A stretch of DNA of 64,000 nt from Methylomonas methanica (GTDB lineage: Bacteria > Pseudomonadota > Gammaproteobacteria > Methylococcales > Methylomonadaceae), in NCBI GenBank assembly GCA_001644045.1, contig LUUF01000115.1, positions 1 through 64,000 of the forward strand, read 5' to 3'. This document shows, one piece after another, positions 54,144 to 62,483 of this stretch. Within the stretch, counting starts at the first letter, position 1, and the number at the start of each line of letters is the position of its first letter. The translations under genes and the position numbers were made by a program. Under the pieces are notes generated by a model. The model worked only from the letters and a program-made list of their open reading frames with translations, did not search any database and had not been told where the DNA came from.

Positions 54144-55001
54144 TTAGGTTTTTTGTTCGATGACCAGATTTTTTTGCAGTTCTTGCGGCGGTACCGGATG
54201 GGTCGGTTTTTGATATGCAGCCAGAATCTGTTTCACATAATTACGGGTTTCTTGATATGGCGGGATGCCTTGATAACGTTCTACCGCGCCTTCCCCGGCA
54301 TTGTAAGCGGCCAGTACTAAATCGACTTTACCTTCGAAATGCCGTAACAGCCAGTGCAGATAAGCGGTGCCGCCTTTGATGTTTTGAATCGGATTCCAGC
54401 TGTCTTTTACCCCAAAGCGTTCGGCGGTTTCCGGAATCAGCTGCATCAGGCCCTGGGCGTTTTTGCCGGACAGCGCGCTGGGGTTGAAAGCCGATTCGGC
54501 TTGAATCACCGCCATGATCAGTTGCGGGTCGATGCTGTAAATCGGCGCAATCTCTTTAACCCAGGCTTCGACCAGTTCGCGCTTAGGATTGGGTTCGGCA
54601 ACCAGTTTAACTTTGGGTTCCGGTGCCGGCGGCTGGCAGGCCGGATCGTCACTAGGTGTTATATCGCCAAAACGGGTCAGCATTTGCTTAGCATGGCTAT
54701 CGCCGTGTTCCGCCGCTTGTTTAAACCAGTGGCTGGCTAGCGGAATGCTACGAGCCACGCCGCGGCCGTTAAAATACATAAAACCGATGCTGTAAGCCGA
54801 TTCGGCATCGCCTTGCAGCGCGGCCTTGCAATACATATCAAATGCCTGGCGATAATCTTGTTTGACCATCCGGCCATGTTCGAAATCGGAAGCGGTCTTG
54901 CGGATTTGTTCCAGATTAACCGGCACTACGTCCTGGGCGTTGCCGATTTGGGCGGCGAGACCTAAACACACGGCAATTAGCGATTGGCGTTTCAAGTTCA
55001 T
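54144..55001 (-). CDS. Lytic transglycosylase with Sel1 repeats
   Basis: The 285-residue exported protein has a signal peptide (SLIAVCLGLAAQIGNA), two Sel1/TPR-like repeats (about 45-110; AFDMYCKAALQGDAESAYSI, SHWFKQAAEHGDSHAKQML), and a C-terminal SLT domain. The catalytic Glu is in AVIQAESAFNPSALSG near residue 166, followed by GLMQLIPETAERFGV and LAAYNAGEGAVERY. It cleaves peptidoglycan to anhydromuropeptides. Pairing Sel1 with SLT suggests recruitment to a protein complex. Confidence 0.92.
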   Translation of the reverse strand: MNLKRQSLIAVCLGLAAQIGNAQDVVPVNLEQIRKTASDFEHGRMVKQDYRQAFDMYCKAALQGDAESAYSIGFMYFNGRGVARSIPLASHWFKQAAEHGDSHAKQMLTRFGDITPSDDPACQPPAPEPKVKLVAEPNPKRELVEAWVKEIAPIYSIDPQLIMAVIQAESAFNPSALSGKNAQGLMQLIPETAERFGVKDSWNPIQNIKGGTAYLHWLLRHFEGKVDLVLAAYNAGEGAVERYQGIPPYQETRNYVKQILAAYQKPTHPVPPQELQKNLVIEQKT

Positions 55002-55581
55002 AAAATTCTCGTTCTGTATTGCTGAGACTAGGCTCTTCTAAACCCGGCCGGAAAAGGATTGGAGTGTCAATCCTCCAAGCTTCCAGCTACCGTATACATT
55101 GCAAGTGCTTGATCGCCCATATGGCCGAGTTTCCATGCAATTGCGCTAAATTGCATCCCGCGGGATGTTGGTAAACCTTGAAGTAGTTCCGGAGCCGCCG
55201 AGGGTGTTAGCTTTATCGGAACTGCTTCAAGGCTGTCCGCACTATACCCTCTGTTTTGCGGAGGCTATATTGCCCATATGGGCAGGTGAGCGTGGCTGGA
55301 ATATATCACAGGCTTGGTTTTGCGGCGACTTAAAGTGTTGTTTTTGAGGGAATTGTGGCGGTTTTGCCGGCATGGCGACTGGTTTAAACCTTGGCTCTTG
55401 GATTGACCAAAGTACTACTTTCGCAGCGAAAGCCATCCCCGATTTTCGCCCTGGAGGCCAGTCTATCGGTTGCACATATTCGCCTGGAGCGCATTGTACT
55501 TCGTCAAAGTAAGCATTCAGGTAAAGGGTCAACTCAAATGCAAACGTAATTTGTATTCAGGATGACTTGTCGCCGATTAGT
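55002..55581. other. Intergenic region with a decayed copy of the hairpin-array repeat
   Basis: The 580-base gap has no convincing gene. Small frames here are not supported. From about 55405 to 55505 the minus strand resembles 57003-57075 of the long hairpin element: both have CCGATAG-CTGGC and TTTTCG-GCGAAAGTA blocks. The rest of the gap, including two GCCCATATGG stretches near 55118 and 55270, has no assigned role. Confidence 0.5.
55405..55505 (-). repeat. Hairpin-array repeat element, decayed copy (C)
   Basis: Read on the minus strand, this segment follows the order of the long copy: CAACCGATAGACTGGC, then a hairpin at 55426-55449 with loop GGGGAT and stem GCGAAAATC/GGCTTTCGC (one mismatch, one wobble), then GCGAAAGTAGTAC. 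The termini are not recognisable. Confidence 0.6.
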
Positions 55582-56469
55582 TTATGCTTGGCCCCTAAAT
55601 TTATTTTTGCGAGACATTGCGTGCATTAAGCCTACGCCCACTGACATTAAAAAGAAGCCGCCAGGCAAAGGAACAGTAGCTGGTGGTGGCACTAATGTGA
55701 CACCGCTGAAATTCACTTGTTGTAGTCCGCCGAAATCAAAAGCCAGTGCAGTATCAAATGCTTCGTCACCCCAGTTGATCACCCCAAACTCAAGAAAATA
55801 CGATCCCGAGGCTGCGAAAGAGTAAGCGGACTTAATCCACCCGGTCGGACCGCAGGTATTCGCGTTATCCCAGCAAATACCGCTTGAGCTACCCAGCGGA
55901 ATCCAGTTTGTGCCGGCCACGTCAAACCCAACGGTATTGCCGTCATTCAATACGGCATCAAGTTCATCCGGTAAATTGTTATCTAGCTGCCGGTTTAACA
56001 CGTTACCCGGTACGACATTGCCGTTTGCGGAATTGGTGCTGCGCGCGGTAAACAACCAGGCAATAGTATTGTTAGTATCCGCATTGACCAAACGCGCCCA
56101 AGCGTAGTCGTCGTAACCGCGGCCATCGGTGGAGACGTAATTAAACTGCAGAGTTAGCGTGTCATTAGCGCTGGCATTGAACGCGTTCGATTGAATTTTC
56201 GAGCCATTGGTCTGATTCTCCGTGCCGCGTCCTTCATCCCTCAACACCAGCGGCGAAACACCATAGACGCCGCCAGACGTCGATACGTAGCCGAACTGCG
56301 CATTTCCAGTCGGCGAATTATGTACCGTGCTGTCGCCATAGATAAGTCCGGCCGCGCCGCTTGCAGTCCAAGTGTTGCTACCGACGGAAATATTGGAGGC
56401 TTGTGCGGTGGGTATCGCAAGCGCGCCGCTCAAACTTAGGGCGATCAGGGGAATACGCGAGTTTTTCAT
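55582..56469 (-). CDS. VPLPA-CTERM exported protein 3
   Basis: The 295-residue protein has a signal peptide (IPLIALSLSGALAIPTAQA) and a C-terminal sorting signal (TVPLPGGFFLMSVGVGLM, then HAMSRKNK). The body has a beta-rich NF038-type PEP-CTERM pattern: GYVSTSGGVYGVSPL, FNYVSTDGRGYDDYAWARLV, and FLEFGVINWGDEAFDTALAF. It is probably a surface or secreted beta-sandwich protein. ATG 56469 follows AAAGG and removes a poor 21-residue extension. The long hairpin element lies upstream. Confidence 0.85.
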   Translation of the reverse strand: MKNSRIPLIALSLSGALAIPTAQASNISVGSNTWTASGAAGLIYGDSTVHNSPTGNAQFGYVSTSGGVYGVSPLVLRDEGRGTENQTNGSKIQSNAFNASANDTLTLQFNYVSTDGRGYDDYAWARLVNADTNNTIAWLFTARSTNSANGNVVPGNVLNRQLDNNLPDELDAVLNDGNTVGFDVAGTNWIPLGSSSGICWDNANTCGPTGWIKSAYSFAASGSYFLEFGVINWGDEAFDTALAFDFGGLQQVNFSGVTLVPPPATVPLPGGFFLMSVGVGLMHAMSRKNKFRGQA

Positions 56470-56764
56470 GGTTGTACCTTTGTTTAAGTGTGTTTGTTTT
56501 GTCGAATAGCTGTTTTCAGGCCATAGGGTCATGCCGTGCGGTGGTCTCTATGTCGCTTATCTTGGCCGTCGGCGAAATTTATTCTGAGGTTTATTCCTTG
56601 ATACGGGGTAAAGGTTCAATTTGTAGCAGTCAGCTAAAAGAGAATATTCAAAGCAAAGGCTTGAGCTTATAAGCTTTACACCCGGGGTATACGGCGTTGA
56701 TGATTAAATTTTCGTTAATGTTTAGATGAGGCTTGTGGTGAGGCTGGATATTTGTAAATGAGGT

Positions 56765-57187
56765 GTCGCTAGTGCGACGGCAAGTTTTGACGTTGGGTTT
56801 CGGCCTGTATGCCGCGCCGAGCACCGGAGCTTTTGAACGGATCAGCCCGTAGGGGCGATGCAGGGATGCATCGCGTTGCAGAAGGGGCAGGAGCCCCTTT
56901 CGTCTACCCCGCTCAAAAGCTTCGGAGAGCAGGGAATAAGCGGCATCCGGGTGTATTTTCTTTTGGATACTTTTTTTTGGCCAAGCACAAATTTGCCTGG
57001 AGCGAATTTGGACAGCCGATAGGCTGGCCCGGAGGATGAAAACCAGGGAGGGTTTTCGTAGCGAAAGTATCTCGGTTGTCGGTCCGACAAATCGGCAGGA
57101 AAGCCGATTTGCATTTACCCATTGAGGCGAAAAACAAGGATGTTTTTCCTGAAACCGACATACAAACACCCATCGCGATAGCGACTC
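56765..57187 (+). repeat. Hairpin-array repeat element, long copy (B)
   Basis: The 423-base element is bounded by GTCGCTAGTGCGAC (left) and TCGCGATAGCGAC (right). It holds at least five hairpins with GGA in a six-base loop: 56855-56874 (AGGGAT), 56882-56899 (CAGGAG), 57038-57057 (AGGGAG), 57089-57110 (AGGAAA) and 57129-57148 (AAGGAT). A TTGTCGG/CCGACAA palindrome is at 57076. The last two hairpins also occur in copy A. Small frames across it are by-products. It lies between a VPLPA gene and DyP, both leftward. Confidence 0.8.
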
Positions 57188-57257
57188 AACAAATACAATG
57201 AAGCCGGAAATGCCAAAGGGCTTATTCCGGCCTAAATTCTCAGCTGTCCGGCAAAAA

Positions 57258-58613
57258 TCAAGAATTCCCCAACAGCCCCAACGCACTCAAACTAGGCAAG
57301 AAGAAATAACTCCCGCCCCTTGTCGTCACAAACTGCTGAAACCCACAAACCCGCCGCCGCAACGGTTCATCCTGAATCGTGAAATTGCGATTTTCCGCCA
57401 CGCCGCTGCCGATCAACGGGTCGTCTTCGTCGTAAAGACCGGCGAATTTGACGCTGTTGATCCAGGTATGTTGCACAAATTCGAATTGGCGTTCGATATT
57501 CGCGTTTAAGCAGATGAACAACAAGCCGCGTTCCTTGCCGTCGTCTTTTACCGGGTTTTCCAGGAAGTTGCCGTAACTGCGGCCGCGGCGCAAGATGCGG
57601 TGGCGGTTGGCCACTTTCAGCGCTTCTTCTGCGGTGGCGCCCAAGCCTACGGCTCTCGGGTTGGCGCGGCGAATGTGCGAGCCTAGCGGGCAGCCGGTGC
57701 CATGCGGGTCTTTGGTGAAATTGAAGCTGTTATCGACTTTGCCTGGATCGGTATCCTGATTGGGTTCTACTACCGCCCCGCTTTTCCAGCGGCCAACAAA
57801 TTTCGAAGCTAGATAGTCGGTGGTGATGCCTTGCCGTGCGGCTTCTTCTTCCATGAATTGCCAGAACGCACCGACATCCTGTTTCAACTGGCGTAACACC
57901 AGATAGGTGCCGTTTTTGCCGAAGGCTTCGCCGACAGCACCCAGTTGCGGCATTTTGGTGAGTTTACCGTCGTATTGATTCGGGTAACCCAGCAAAAATT
58001 CGCCGGTGGCAATTTCGCCGGCGCCGCTAGTGCTTGGGAATCCGTCCACTTGTGGATCGGAAATGCCGTCCGCAAAACCGAAATGCTCCAAGGTAAAGCC
58101 ATTGGCGTCTTGTTTTTTCTCGCCGGCATCCAAGCGCTGTACCACGCTTAAGCCGGCGCCTTTAAAGGCTTTTTCGTGATATTTCTGGCTGGCATTGTGG
58201 ATCGCATCGTTCTTGGAAAACAGTATGAACAGCAAATCCACGCGCTTGGCGCCGCTACCCCAGTCCCAAGCGCTCGGGTCGTTGATGCCCCGGTCGCCCA
58301 GCAGCGCCGAACGGTGTTCGGAATCCATGCCTTCCTGAAACGACAATTCAAAGCTATACAAGCTGTCCTTATCCAATTGCAGTTTTTCGAAACCGGAATA
58401 GCTGAGCGCTAAGTTGATGCGGTTTTCGGTTTCGTCGGTCGGTTTATCGGCACCATGACTGATCTGATTTTGCTCGACCAGGTTTTTCAGCCAGGGCTTG
58501 GTTTTGCCGGCATCGTCGATTTGCAGCAGGTAATAACTGCAATTGGCCATATATTTGTTGTAGCCGCTGAATACGATGCCTTGTACATCTTCTAATTTAT
58601 CTATCGTCGTCAT
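57258..58613 (-). CDS. Dyp-type heme peroxidase
   Basis: The 451-residue protein has the DyP catalytic set: the distal GFADGISDP (GxxDG with catalytic Asp) near residue 179, the proximal heme His in PLGSHIRRANPR near 311, and the distal Arg in NRHRILRRGRSYG. The length suits the larger class C/D type. It has no signal peptide or encapsulin-targeting tail that I can see, so it is probably cytoplasmic. It lies 13 bases from an upstream two-domain membrane protein and shares a strand with the GST-P450 gene, forming a likely three-gene unit. Confidence 0.93.
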   Translation of the reverse strand: MTTIDKLEDVQGIVFSGYNKYMANCSYYLLQIDDAGKTKPWLKNLVEQNQISHGADKPTDETENRINLALSYSGFEKLQLDKDSLYSFELSFQEGMDSEHRSALLGDRGINDPSAWDWGSGAKRVDLLFILFSKNDAIHNASQKYHEKAFKGAGLSVVQRLDAGEKKQDANGFTLEHFGFADGISDPQVDGFPSTSGAGEIATGEFLLGYPNQYDGKLTKMPQLGAVGEAFGKNGTYLVLRQLKQDVGAFWQFMEEEAARQGITTDYLASKFVGRWKSGAVVEPNQDTDPGKVDNSFNFTKDPHGTGCPLGSHIRRANPRAVGLGATAEEALKVANRHRILRRGRSYGNFLENPVKDDGKERGLLFICLNANIERQFEFVQHTWINSVKFAGLYDEDDPLIGSGVAENRNFTIQDEPLRRRVCGFQQFVTTRGGSYFFLPSLSALGLLGNS

Positions 58614-58626
58614 TGTCGGAGTCCTT

Positions 58627-59943
58627 TTATAAGCATTTCAGCCAGGCGGCCAGGTCGGCGGTGGAAAACAGCCCTTCGTGAATGTGGCGGTTGTTTTCGA
58701 TGTTTTTTACCGACAAATCGGTGTAGGCGCTGTACCAGACCAGCTCTGGCAATTGGCTGTTACGGGCAAAATTTTTGAAGCGCTGCTCATCGCGCGAACC
58801 ACCCTTGATGGCCAGCCATTGGGTATCGGGGAAGCCGCGATCCTTCGCTTGCTGCGTGCTGCTCCACACTGCGGTCAAACCGAGACTGGCATGGTCGATG
58901 AATTCGCCCAGATAATTTTCCCAACTACCGTCGTAATTACTCATGAACAACAAGCGCCGCCGGCCGCCGGCATTGCCGGGCAGGATTACCCAACGGGCAA
59001 AATGGATCGTGACAATGCCACTCAAATTGCCCTTGGTTGCCACCAATTTGGCCACCAGATTGATTGCGGCCAGAACGATCTTTAGTGTGTAAAAACGAAA
59101 AGCGCCGGGCTTGATTTCGATGACACTGGTCAAATGGTTCTGTAATTGACGATCTTCAACGCGCTGAATCGCCTCGCGCTCCTTGGTTTTCACCCAGGGC
59201 GTATCGTCCTGCTTGTCACGCATCTCATGCCAACGCAATGCCAGCAGATAAACCACTGCGGCGACCAGCGCCAGCACCACCAAAAACTCGACAAACGGCC
59301 CGAAGAAACCGAAAAAACCACCGACCAAAACCAACCCCAATGTCCACAGCAAGCCGGTAAACAGCTTGTCGCCATAAAGTGTCAAAAATGGCCGGTTTTC
59401 GGGTTTGGGGATATTACCCAGTTGCTGAACAATCGCCGCGTGGATGGCGGCGGGATCTTGCGTTGCCAAGCTGTCGCGATTGGCATCGATATAGGTCTCA
59501 ATTTGCTGACGAATATCGCGTTGCCGGTAAACCGTATCGCGGGTTTGGCCCGGATGCGCCACGTAAAACGCATTGGCGCCGTGGTCGTTAGTCAATAAAA
59601 AGCTGGCCAGTTGGCCCGCGTCATTGCCCGGATATCCGGCGCAACAGCCGTAAACCTTGTTAACAAACTCCGGATTCTTGGCGATCAAGTCATTGACGAA
59701 CTGTTTGGCGGTGCCGTCGATATTGGCTTCGAAGGCCAACAGAGCCGGCGTCGGCGAACTACCAGGCGACGGATGGTCGCCAGGAATCACGAAAAACGTG
59801 CAGTAATGCAGGTACTGGTAATCGGCGAATTTAATGACGGGATTGTTTTTAATGTCAGTGCCGATCGGGCCAAGATAGTCTTCCAACTCCTTCAGCTTGT
59901 CCGGCAAAATTTCCGTGATAACGGTCATCGGATTCTGTTGCAT
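58627..59943 (-). CDS. Two-domain membrane protein of the DyP/P450 cluster, unknown
   Basis: The 438-residue protein was not recognised. Two membrane helices in the middle (about 195-240, LLWTLGLVLVGGFFGFFGP and FLVVLALVAAVVYLLAL) separate two soluble parts. Each part has a pattern like a ferredoxin-like or dimeric alpha-beta barrel (HYCTFFVIPGD then LLAFEANIDG; TIHFARWVILPG then LLFMSNYDGSWENYLGEF). This repeated layout recalls the DyP fold, but the heme residues are absent. It may bring the soluble DyP and P450 to the membrane. Function is unknown. Confidence 0.65.
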   Translation of the reverse strand: MQQNPMTVITEILPDKLKELEDYLGPIGTDIKNNPVIKFADYQYLHYCTFFVIPGDHPSPGSSPTPALLAFEANIDGTAKQFVNDLIAKNPEFVNKVYGCCAGYPGNDAGQLASFLLTNDHGANAFYVAHPGQTRDTVYRQRDIRQQIETYIDANRDSLATQDPAAIHAAIVQQLGNIPKPENRPFLTLYGDKLFTGLLWTLGLVLVGGFFGFFGPFVEFLVVLALVAAVVYLLALRWHEMRDKQDDTPWVKTKEREAIQRVEDRQLQNHLTSVIEIKPGAFRFYTLKIVLAAINLVAKLVATKGNLSGIVTIHFARWVILPGNAGGRRRLLFMSNYDGSWENYLGEFIDHASLGLTAVWSSTQQAKDRGFPDTQWLAIKGGSRDEQRFKNFARNSQLPELVWYSAYTDLSVKNIENNRHIHEGLFSTADLAAWLKCL

Positions 59944-59980
59944 ACCTTTGTCCTCTTGAAATTATTATGGTGGTGCAAAT

Positions 59981-62017
59981 TTACCGATCGAACGCCAGGA
60001 CGAACTGATCGGGAAACGGGCCGTCGTAGAGCAGGCAACCTTGCTGCTTGAGATTGTCCAACCTCAACAGGCTGCCCACGATCAACGGAATCTGGATGCG
60101 ATTGATATACTCGCCAAAGCAACGGTGCATGCCGTCGCCAAAGTGCATATAGCGGTCCAATGAGCGATCGTCGCGTACGCTGTCCGGCTCCGGCCAGGCT
60201 GTTTCGTCAAACATCGCCGAAGCGGTGAAGGCGAATACTTCGGTACCCGGCGGAATTTTCACCCCGGCGATCTCGGCACCGCCCTTGCAATGCCGCCGCA
60301 TCGCCGCGGCCATCGTATTAAAGCGGAACACGTCGAAGCACAGATGCAGCAATTTATCCTCGTCGTCGACCACCTGTTTGGCGCGCGCCAACACCTCGGG
60401 CTTGGTCAGTAGTTGTTGGACAATCAGGGTGCTGGTCATTGAGGTGGTGTCCAACGCGCCGACGATCAGACCTGAGATGTTGCGGCGGATGCCGTCGTCG
60501 TCCAGGTCGTGTTCGCCGTCCATGCCCATCTTGACCAGGCGCGACAGAAAATCCTCGAACTGCTCGCCTTGTTTGATGTGCTGCCGACGCTCGGCGATCA
60601 GATTTAACAGGTACGGCCCCATTTCCCGGAACGACTGTTCGGCGGTCATCTGAATGCTGCGGTCGTTACTTAGGTTTAAAAACAGATCGTGAAACAGGGA
60701 ACGCATCCAGCGCATCATCGTCACTTCATCCGGTCCCGGCACCCCCAGATAGTCGCGGATAAAACGCCGCGCTACCGGCCGGGTCAATTGCGACACCATG
60801 TCGATCCGGCCCACCGGCAAGGCGGCTTGGATCATCTCGTCGCAATGCTGGCGGACGATGCGGCGAATCAATTGGTCTTCGCCGGGCTTGATGACCCGGC
60901 GTAACGCGCCTTGTTCTTTGCTGTAGGCTTCCGAGCGGTCCATTCCTAAGAAAAACGGCCCATTCAGGCGTTGCATATTAGGGGCGTTGATCTCGGCGAT
61001 GGTGAATTCGGTATCGCGGGCCAAGGTCTCGCGGACATCGCTGTCTCGGGTCACCAAGGCGCGTTTGCCCAGCACCAGTACCGGTTTATGTTTACGTAAC
61101 AGCCCGAATAGCCAGCGCTGCACCGGCGCGCCGGTCAACATCGCAACGCCGCGCGCCAGGTAGTAACTGACGATATTTTGTGGAGTGGTGGACGTAGGGT
61201 GGTGATCCAGAGATGGTGCCGGCGCGGGCCGATGTTCGCGATACATCTTAGCGGCCAGGGCGCCCGTGGGACTGGCGCGCAACTGTTCGACGAAAGCCTG
61301 GTAGGCAGCGGGCAAGGCTTCCTTGGGCGGTTGTACGCCGCCGAATTGTTCCGGTAACAACACCGGCGCGGACAGCGCGGCCAGGCAATAATCGGCAATA
61401 GTGGGGCGGTCGCCCAGCAAATAGGCTCTGCCGTCGGCCAGCAGGGCGTCCAGTTCCGCAAAAATCACTTCGATTTGTTGTTTGCAGGGTTCGACTTGTC
61501 CGGGATCGGCAGGGAGATTTTTTGCCATGGCTTTGGCGAGAAATGGATAGGCGCGCTCGGCCAGCCATTTTTGCCAGACGGGCACGCGCTGTTGCCAGAA
61601 CGACAAGACGGTTTCTTTGTGGGGTAGCAACATCGCATAGCCATAATTGCGGGTCGCCAGGCCCAGTTTGTCCACCAGTAACGCCAGCAAGCGTTCGGTT
61701 TCCGCCAGACTCTTCTCGTCGCGCGGATATAGCCGCAGTTCAGCGGGCAAACGGGCATCGATGTATTGCAGCGATTCGCGCATCGTGCATAAGGTCGCTT
61801 CGCTGGTAATCAGCACCGGCATGGCCTTAGCGTCGGCTCCGGCCAGTGCAAAGGGCAGTATATGCAACATCGGCACATTGCCTTCTTCCCGATACGGCAC
61901 GCCGCCGTAGTCGAGCATCCAGCGCACTAATTCGCTGATATGCGATACCGGAATCGTCAATAAACGATTCAATTGTTTGGACTTGGCTCCGCGCCGCGTG
62001 CTGCCGGGTTTGATCAT
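59981..62017 (-). CDS. Glutathione S-transferase-like / cytochrome P450 fusion
   Basis: The 678-residue protein joins a GST-like module (about 30-260; VLITSEATLCTMRESLQYID, then YLLGDRPTIADYCLAALSAP) to a P450. The P450 has I-helix GALDTTS near 522, heme-Cys motif FGDGMHRCFG near 631, and FDVFRF where ExxR is expected (Glu replaced by Asp). It has no membrane anchor. ATG 62017 follows AGGAAGG. With DyP next to it, peroxide-driven oxidation of a lipid or electrophile is a fair guess. The domain pair is unusual. Confidence 0.85.
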   Translation of the reverse strand: MIKPGSTRRGAKSKQLNRLLTIPVSHISELVRWMLDYGGVPYREEGNVPMLHILPFALAGADAKAMPVLITSEATLCTMRESLQYIDARLPAELRLYPRDEKSLAETERLLALLVDKLGLATRNYGYAMLLPHKETVLSFWQQRVPVWQKWLAERAYPFLAKAMAKNLPADPGQVEPCKQQIEVIFAELDALLADGRAYLLGDRPTIADYCLAALSAPVLLPEQFGGVQPPKEALPAAYQAFVEQLRASPTGALAAKMYREHRPAPAPSLDHHPTSTTPQNIVSYYLARGVAMLTGAPVQRWLFGLLRKHKPVLVLGKRALVTRDSDVRETLARDTEFTIAEINAPNMQRLNGPFFLGMDRSEAYSKEQGALRRVIKPGEDQLIRRIVRQHCDEMIQAALPVGRIDMVSQLTRPVARRFIRDYLGVPGPDEVTMMRWMRSLFHDLFLNLSNDRSIQMTAEQSFREMGPYLLNLIAERRQHIKQGEQFEDFLSRLVKMGMDGEHDLDDDGIRRNISGLIVGALDTTSMTSTLIVQQLLTKPEVLARAKQVVDDEDKLLHLCFDVFRFNTMAAAMRRHCKGGAEIAGVKIPPGTEVFAFTASAMFDETAWPEPDSVRDDRSLDRYMHFGDGMHRCFGEYINRIQIPLIVGSLLRLDNLKQQGCLLYDGPFPDQFVLAFDR

Positions 62018-62483
62018 GATTCCTTCCTCTTGCTTGCTATTGTTATAGTTATTAATGTTATAGCTGGCATACACCGGCGACTGTTAGCCGTATCGGTCTG
62101 CATGGCATTTTGATATGCACGCTTGGTAAAACAACTTGCCGGTCTGGTCTGCTTATTTACGCCGTTATCGGCGGCTAAGCAATTGTTAATCCACCTGCGA
62201 AGCAAACGCCGAGCTTTAGCAGAGTATCAATAATAGACCAATCGTAACTAATTGAAATAAAAAGCGAAAGACAAAATGTTGCTTAGCAACAACCGTGCCT
62301 AAATGCGAAGCACGTCACAAAACGCGGCGGGTCCGCCCGCCTGTCGCCTAGCAAGCGGAAAGCTTCTCTGCAGACGGAATCGGTTGCAAATCATTCCGGT
62401 TCTTTCTGTTCGGACCTTAATCAGATTGTCATTTGCCGCTGCCTATAATCCGGGCCTCTTCACAACGCTTAGGAGCAGTCGCA
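62018..62483. other. Divergent control region between GST-P450 and phoD
   Basis: This 466-base gap must carry promoters for both directions. It contains no convincing gene; a small frame at 62303-62590 runs into phoD in another frame. No strong operator was seen. Confidence 0.4.

Noticed and set aside
53961-54320. 119-codon frame on the plus strand
   Set aside because: It runs antisense into the SLT gene and crosses the palindrome; no family resemblance.
55242-55532. Open frame of 96 codons on the minus strand
   Set aside because: It overlaps the decayed hairpin repeat; its peptide mirrors the repeat sequence and shows no protein family pattern.
56648-57286. Open frame of 212 codons on the minus strand
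   Set aside because: It runs through the long hairpin element and into the DyP 3' end; composition follows the hairpins, not a protein.
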